64,000 nt of DNA, taken from contig JAGSGY010000005.1 of assembly GCA_023954855.1 (NCBI GenBank), positions 1 through 64,000 of the forward strand, read 5' to 3'. This document shows positions 59,315 to 64,000 of the stretch, piece after piece. The position numbers and the translations under genes are program-made. The stretch's first letter is position 1; every line of letters starts with the position of its first letter. The notes under the pieces were generated by a model. It worked only from the letters and a program-made list of their open reading frames with translations. It ran no database searches and had not been told where the DNA came from. The stretch comes from Pseudomonadota bacterium. GTDB lineage: Bacteria > Myxococcota_A > UBA796 > GCA-2862545.

Positions 59315-60694
59315 CTAGATGTGGACGCTGACGCCGAGCGCGTTGGCGACGGCTTCCATCATGGCTTCTGAGTACGTTGGATGCGCGTGCACCGTCTCGA
59401 TCAGGTGGTGTGCGGTCACCTCGGCCGAGCGGGCCAGACCGAACTCAGCGATCATCTCCGTCGCCTCGGCTCCGACGATGTGGGCGCCGAGAATCTCGCC
59501 GTACTGCTCGTCGACGAGCACCTTCACAAAGCCCTCGGCGCTGCCGGCACCCTGGGCCTTGCCATTGGCCATGAACGGGAAGGTACCGACCTTGTAGGTC
59601 TTGCCCGCGGCCTGGGCTTGGGCCTCGGTCATGCCGACGTGGGCGATCTGCGGCTGGCAGTAGGTGCACGCAGGAATGTTGCCGTAGTCGACGTCGGTGA
59701 CGTGCTCGCCGGCGATGCGCTCGACGGCGACATGGGCCTGGCGGGTGGCGGTGTGCGCGAGTCCGCCTTTGGTGGTGAGGTCGCCGACGGCGAGCACACC
59801 GGGCACATTGGTCTGCATTGACGCATTGACGGGCACGAAGCCGCGGTCGGTCGTGACACCAATCTCCTCGAGGCCGATGCCTTGCGAGTTCGGCGTGATG
59901 CCGAGTGCGATGAGAACGTACTGCGACTCGATCAGCGTGCCGTCGGTGAGCTCGACCTCGCAGCCGTCGCCCTTGCGTCGTACTTCCTTCACGAAGCGGC
60001 CGAGCTCGAACGAGACGCCGGACTTCGCGAACGACTTGCGCACGACCGCCGCGCACTCGGGCTCCTCGAGGGGAAGTACCTCGTTCAGGCCCTCGACCAC
60101 GGTGACCTTGGTGCCCATCGCGTTGAAGAAGTAGGCGAACTCGAGGCCGATCGCGCCGGCGCCGAGCACGACCACGCTCTCGGGCTGCGCCTCGGAGACG
60201 ATGGCCTCGCGGTAGGTGAGGATGCGCTCGCCGTCGGGCTCGATGCCCGGGAAGGTCCGAGCACGGGCGCCGGTCGCCACGATGATGTGCTTCGCGGTGA
60301 CCGTCTGCTCGCCGTCCGCCGTCGCGATGACGACGGTGTCGGGGGCGGTCAGGCGTGCGGTGCCGGAGAGCTGCGTGACGCCGTACTTCTTGAACAGGCC
60401 GCGGACACCCTTCTCGAAGCGCGAGGACACCTTGCGGCTGCGCTTGATGACCTTGGGGTAGTCCACGGTCAGCTCGCCCACCGAGAGGCCGAAGCTGTCG
60501 GCCTTGCGGATCTTGTTCGCGAGCTCAGCGCTCTTGATCAGCGCCTTTGAGGGGATGCATCCCCAGTTCAGGCACACGCCGCCGAGCTTTTCGCGCTCGA
60601 CGCATGCCGTGTTGAGGCCCAGCTGTGCTGCGCGAATTGCCGCAGGGTAGCCGCCAGGGCCTGCGCCGATGACCAGAACGTCGTAGTCCGCCAT
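59315..60694 (-). CDS. lpdA: Dihydrolipoyl dehydrogenase (E3)
   Basis: A 459-residue flavoprotein that reoxidises lipoyl groups of the pyruvate dehydrogenase complex. FAD fold VIGAGPGGYPAAIRAAQLG, redox disulfide GGVCLNWGCIPSK, NAD site VVVLGAGAIGLEFAYFF, and the C-terminal HAHPTYSEAMMEA carrying the catalytic His-Glu pair. ATG at 60694. Last gene of pdhA-pdhB-pdhC-lpdA. Confidence 0.95.
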   Translation of the reverse strand: MADYDVLVIGAGPGGYPAAIRAAQLGLNTACVEREKLGGVCLNWGCIPSKALIKSAELANKIRKADSFGLSVGELTVDYPKVIKRSRKVSSRFEKGVRGLFKKYGVTQLSGTARLTAPDTVVIATADGEQTVTAKHIIVATGARARTFPGIEPDGERILTYREAIVSEAQPESVVVLGAGAIGLEFAYFFNAMGTKVTVVEGLNEVLPLEEPECAAVVRKSFAKSGVSFELGRFVKEVRRKGDGCEVELTDGTLIESQYVLIALGITPNSQGIGLEEIGVTTDRGFVPVNASMQTNVPGVLAVGDLTTKGGLAHTATRQAHVAVERIAGEHVTDVDYGNIPACTYCQPQIAHVGMTEAQAQAAGKTYKVGTFPFMANGKAQGAGSAEGFVKVLVDEQYGEILGAHIVGAEATEMIAEFGLARSAEVTAHHLIETVHAHPTYSEAMMEAVANALGVSVHI

Positions 60695-60774
60695 GTCTTC
60701 TCCGAAGGGTCGGGGAGGGTATCGCGGGTTGACGGACGCGTCATCGTGAGCGCCCATTCAGTGGCGCTCAGGCT

Positions 60775-62103
60775 CTACAGAAGCATCAGTGCGGGCGCTT
60801 CGACGTAGTTGCGCAGCGTCTTCAGGAACTCGGCGCCCACCTTGCCATCCACCACGCGGTGGTCGCAGGTCATCGTCACCTTCATGCGGTGTCCGACGGT
60901 GAGCTGGCCGTTCTCGACCACCGGAACTTCCTGAATCGAGCCGACTGCCAAGATGGCGCTCGCGGGCGGGTTGATGATCGCCGTGAACTCGTCGATTGCG
61001 TACATGCCGAGGTTGCTGATCGTGAAGGTGTTGTTGCTGTACTCGTCTTCGGACAGCTTGCCTTCTTTCGCGCGGCCGGCGAGCTCGCGAATCTCGGCGC
61101 CAATCTGGGCGGGATTCTTGAGGTCGGCATCGCGAACGACCGGCGTGATCAACCCATGCGGAAGCGCCACGGCAATGCCGATGTCGATCTGTCCGTGCTG
61201 GGTGATCGCCTTGGCATCCCACGAGGCGTTGACCTGGGGGTGTGCGCGCAGCGCCCGAGCCACACAGGCCGTCAGCATGTCGTTGTAGGACACGCGGACG
61301 TCCGGCAGCGAGGCCTTGATCGCCGTTCGCCATCCGACGAAGGCGCCCATGTCGAAGGTCGCGGTCAGGAAGAAGTTCGGAATGTCGCTGTGCGACTCGA
61401 GCAGGCGCTTCGCGATGGTCTTGCGCATCGGGCTGTTGCGCACGACCTTGGTCTCGCCGCGGGTGAGCCCGGTTCCGCCGGCGGGTGCCGACTTTGCGCT
61501 CTCGACGTCATCCCGGGTGATGCGACCACCATGTCCGGTGCCGGTGACGTGGCGCAGGTCCACGCCCTTGTCGGCGGCGACCGCTCGGGCCAGCGGCGAG
61601 GCGACGATACGCCGCTGTACGCGGCCGTAGCCGATGTCCCCGTGGGGGTCCTGGAAGTCCGCAGACAGCGTCTTGCCCTGCCACATACGGTCCAGCGAGG
61701 GCTTCTCGGCCATGGCAACCGGCGCTTTGGGGGCGGGTGCAGGCTTCGCCGCGACGGGGGCCGGGGTGGGCTCTGGAGTCGGCGCGGCTTCCGGCGCTTC
61801 GTCCGCGGGGGCCTCGGCCTTCTTCGCCTCGAAAGCGGCGAGCAAGGCGGTGATGTCCTCGTCCGCGGCGTTCCCGACGATGGCGATGGGGTAGCCGGGC
61901 GGCACCTCGTCACCTTCCTCGATGAGGTGCTTGATCAGCACGCCCTTGTCGAAGACCTCGGCTTCCATGTTTGCCTTGTCGGTGCCGACTTCGGCGAGCA
62001 CGGTCTGCGGTGTGAAGGCTTCGCCCTCTTTGACGCGCCATTCGACCAGCGTGCCCATCTCCATGGTGGGTGAGATAGCGGGCATTTCGTAGAACTCGGC
62101 CAT
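60775..62103 (-). CDS. pdhC: Dihydrolipoyl acetyltransferase (E2)
   Basis: A 442-residue E2 core enzyme. One lipoyl domain (MPAISPTMEMGTLVEW; lipoyl Lys in GTDKANMEAE, about 43), an Ala/Pro-rich linker, a peripheral-subunit binding region (VASPLARAVAADKGVDL), and the acetyltransferase with CDHRVVDGKVGAEF near the end containing the catalytic His and Asp. It moves acetyl from E1 to CoA. Between pdhB (9 bp) and lpdA. Confidence 0.95.
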   Translation of the reverse strand: MAEFYEMPAISPTMEMGTLVEWRVKEGEAFTPQTVLAEVGTDKANMEAEVFDKGVLIKHLIEEGDEVPPGYPIAIVGNAADEDITALLAAFEAKKAEAPADEAPEAAPTPEPTPAPVAAKPAPAPKAPVAMAEKPSLDRMWQGKTLSADFQDPHGDIGYGRVQRRIVASPLARAVAADKGVDLRHVTGTGHGGRITRDDVESAKSAPAGGTGLTRGETKVVRNSPMRKTIAKRLLESHSDIPNFFLTATFDMGAFVGWRTAIKASLPDVRVSYNDMLTACVARALRAHPQVNASWDAKAITQHGQIDIGIAVALPHGLITPVVRDADLKNPAQIGAEIRELAGRAKEGKLSEDEYSNNTFTISNLGMYAIDEFTAIINPPASAILAVGSIQEVPVVENGQLTVGHRMKVTMTCDHRVVDGKVGAEFLKTLRNYVEAPALMLL

Positions 62104-62112
62104 CGGGTCCTC

Positions 62113-63090
62113 CTAGCGTCCGCAGACGGTGTGAGCGGCAGCGACGATGCGGTCGATGCTCGGCAGCACCATCTTCTCGAGCTCGGGTGCGTAGGGCTGG
62201 TTGAGGTCGCGGTTGGTGATGCGCAGGATGGGCGCGTCGAGGGCATCGAAGCAGGCTTCCTGCACGCGGCTCACCACCTCGGAGGCGACGCCGGCGAAGG
62301 GGAAGCCCTCTTGAACGACCACCATGCGATGGGTCTTGTTGATGCAGTCGAACAGCGCCTGCTCGTCGAGGGGGCGAATCGTGCGCAGGTCGAGGACCTG
62401 GGCGCTGATGCCTTCCTTGGCGAGCTGGTCGGCGGCGCTCAGGCAGTTGTAGACCTGCTTGTTCCAGCTGACCAGCGTCACGTCGGTGCCGTCGCGCTTC
62501 AGGTCGGCCTTGCCGATCGGGATCAGATATTCCTCGTCGGGAACCTCACCCTTGGTGCCGTAGGCGAGCTCGGACTCCATGAAGATCACGGGGCTCGGGT
62601 CGCGAATCGCGCTCTTGAGCAGCCCGTACGCATCCTTCGGCGTCGCGGTCGAGATGACCTTGAGTCCGGGGAAGTGGGCGAAGATCGACTCGAGCGCTTG
62701 GCTGTGCTGGGACCCAAGCCCCTCGGCGGCGCCGTTGGCTCCGCGAATGACCATCGGGACCTGGTACTGGCCAGCGGTCATCTGCACGATCTTGGCGGCG
62801 GAGTTGATGATCTGGTCGTAGGCCACGAGGGCGAAGTTCCAGGTCATGACCTCGACGATGGGACGAAGTCCGGCCATCGCCGCACCAATCGCGATGCCCG
62901 TGAAGCCGTTCTCGGCAATCGGCGTGTCGATGATGCGCTTCTCACCGAACTCGGCGAGCATGCCCTGGCTGACCTTGTAGGCGCCGTCGTAGTAGGCGAC
63001 TTCCTCGCCCATGAGAAACACGCGCTCGTCGCGGCGCATCTCTTCCTGCATCGCCCGGCGAAGGGCCTCTCGAAGCTGAAGCTGTGCCAT
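62113..63090 (-). CDS. pdhB: Pyruvate dehydrogenase E1 beta
   Basis: A 325-residue subunit that, with E1 alpha, uses thiamine diphosphate to decarboxylate pyruvate. Family markers: QLQLREALRRAMQEEMRRDE, FLMGEEVAYYDGAYKVSQG, ENGFTGIAIGAAM and HSQALESIFAHFPGLKV. Starts 2 bp after pdhA; ends 9 bp before pdhC. Confidence 0.95.
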   Translation of the reverse strand: MAQLQLREALRRAMQEEMRRDERVFLMGEEVAYYDGAYKVSQGMLAEFGEKRIIDTPIAENGFTGIAIGAAMAGLRPIVEVMTWNFALVAYDQIINSAAKIVQMTAGQYQVPMVIRGANGAAEGLGSQHSQALESIFAHFPGLKVISTATPKDAYGLLKSAIRDPSPVIFMESELAYGTKGEVPDEEYLIPIGKADLKRDGTDVTLVSWNKQVYNCLSAADQLAKEGISAQVLDLRTIRPLDEQALFDCINKTHRMVVVQEGFPFAGVASEVVSRVQEACFDALDAPILRITNRDLNQPYAPELEKMVLPSIDRIVAAAHTVCGR

Positions 63091-63092
63091 GT

Positions 63093-64000
63093 CTACTGCG
63101 CCTCGGTGGCGTAGGTGAAGTCGTAGAGCTTGCTCGGATCGGCGTCCGGAGCAGCCAGTGCAGCGTCGTAGGCGGCCTGTGCCTGCACATCGACGTCAGC
63201 CTTTATGGCCTCGAGCTCGGCGTCGGACACGCCGTGCTCGCTCTTGAGCCGGTCGATGGCGAGGTCGATGCCGTCGCGCTTCTTCTTCTCTTCGAGCTCG
63301 CCGTCCTTGCGGTACTTGGCGGGGTCGCTCATCGAGTGGCCACGGTAGCGGTAGGTGACCGCCTCGACGATCACCGGGCCCTTGCCCGAGCGGCAGTGCT
63401 CGGCGGCCTTGGCGATGTTGTTGTGCACCTCGACGGCATCGAAGCCCTCGAACTGCCAGCGGGTCATGCCCACACCGTCGCCGCGACGCGACATGTCGGT
63501 CAGGTAGGACTGACGCTCGAGGCTGGTGCCCATCGCGTAGAAGTTGTTCTCGCAGAGGAAGATGCACGGCAGCTTCCAGAGCTGCGCCATCTCGAGGGCC
63601 TCGTAGAACACGCCCTGCTGGGCGGCACCATCGCCGAAGTAGACGAGCGCGATGCTGTCATCGCCCTTGTACTTGGCAGCGAAGGCCGCCCCGGCTGCGA
63701 GCGGAATGTGCCCGCCGACGATGCCGTAGCCGCCCCAGAAGTTGTGCTCGCGCGATGCCATGTGCATCGAGCCGCCAACTCCTTGGGTGGTGCCGGTTCG
63801 CTTGCCGAACAGCTCGCCGAACACGAGCTCGGGATCGACGCCGCGAGCGAGGATCTGGCCGTGCTCTCGGTATGCGGCCACGACGACATCTTCTGGCCGA
63901 AGCGCAGAGGAGGTGCCGACTGCGACGGCCTCCATACCGATGTAGAGGTGGCAGAAACCGATGATTTTACGCTGGGTATAGGCTTTGGCAGCAAGCTCTT
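63093..64000 (-). CDS. pdhA: Pyruvate dehydrogenase E1 alpha (5' end beyond the window)
   Basis: The C-terminal 301 residues are visible and the frame runs off the right edge (FCHLYIGMEAVAVG continues upstream as a plain coding sequence). Thiamine diphosphate motif YFGDGAAQQGVFYEAL ending in CENNFYAMGTS, the RYRGHSMSDPAKYR phosphorylation-loop region, and GVGGSMHMASRE. It is the first gene seen of the pdh operon. Confidence 0.95.
   Translation of the reverse strand, partial: ELAAKAYTQRKIIGFCHLYIGMEAVAVGTSSALRPEDVVVAAYREHGQILARGVDPELVFGELFGKRTGTTQGVGGSMHMASREHNFWGGYGIVGGHIPLAAGAAFAAKYKGDDSIALVYFGDGAAQQGVFYEALEMAQLWKLPCIFLCENNFYAMGTSLERQSYLTDMSRRGDGVGMTRWQFEGFDAVEVHNNIAKAAEHCRSGKGPVIVEAVTYRYRGHSMSDPAKYRKDGELEEKKKRDGIDLAIDRLKSEHGVSDAELEAIKADVDVQAQAAYDAALAAPDADPSKLYDFTYATEAQ

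Overview
This window looks like a chromosome segment from a GC-rich, Gram-negative, didermic bacterium, most likely Myxococcota or a nearby lineage. The grounds are a secreted HExxH protein of the type known from Myxococcus with a Cys-Gly-Cys plus hydrophobic plus Arg-rich tail resembling MYXO-CTERM, many short lipoproteins, a Ser/Thr kinase fused to a formylglycine-generating-enzyme-like domain, RtcR with sigma-54 control, and an outer-membrane barrel protein. The phylum is an inference. I see no insertion sequence, CRISPR array, rRNA or tRNA. Genes are dense, often overlap by 4 bp (ATGA/GTGA), and often use GTG or TTG starts.

Layout. 1-5.9 kb: putative metalloprotease, alpha/beta hydrolase-Nudix-HIT operon, a voltage-sensor/adenylate-cyclase fusion and an ARPP-1-like secreted protein. 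5.9-14.2 kb: the RNA repair locus. rtcR is divergent from a run of rtcB, an MJ1316/DUF504 gene, rtcA, a DUF2237 gene, a ketopantoate-reductase-like gene, a sulfotransferase fusion and a CoA-type Nudix gene. A very good sigma-54 promoter lies just upstream of rtcB. 14.2-20.9 kb: lipoproteins and small membrane proteins, a WD40 protein, a TPMT-like methyltransferase and a thioesterase. 20.8-21.9 kb: a two-half YeeE/YedE sulfur transporter preceded by a previously unannotated poly-cysteine leader peptide. 22-25.9 kb: aldo/keto reductase, a DNA repair pair (Tag glycosylase and FAN1-like VRR-NUC nuclease) and an EcsC protein. 25.9-26.4 kb: no convincing gene, but a strongly structured candidate non-coding RNA of about 300 nt with its own promoter and terminator.

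26.4-35.8 kb: L,D-transpeptidase, kinase-FGE fusion, CoaB-like protein and the cell-shape operon mreB-mreC-mreD-mrdA-rodA. 36.2-40.4 kb: M48 lipoprotein protease, PpiD-like chaperone, a hydrolase, then a regulatory region with two 14-bp palindromes of the form GTTGACNNGTCAAC and a cluster of seven GATC sites upstream of a 77-residue HTH protein. 40.4-46.5 kb: RNase D, cytidine deaminase, purine nucleoside phosphorylase, RidA and envelope proteins. 46.5-57 kb: PBP1A with a cytoplasmic zinc ribbon, a large S41 protease, PrsW-like and CPBP-like membrane proteases, a MATE exporter and a GATase-like protein. 57-59.3 kb: a short, divergent UvrA paralogue. 59.3-64 kb: the pyruvate dehydrogenase operon (pdhA truncated by the window, pdhB, pdhC, lpdA).

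The most interesting items are the structured RNA with C-rich loops that could pair with Shine-Dalgarno sites (25922-26223, minus strand), the poly-Cys leader (21807-21908, minus strand), the paired palindromes and GATC cluster (39809-40073), and the voltage-sensor cyclase.
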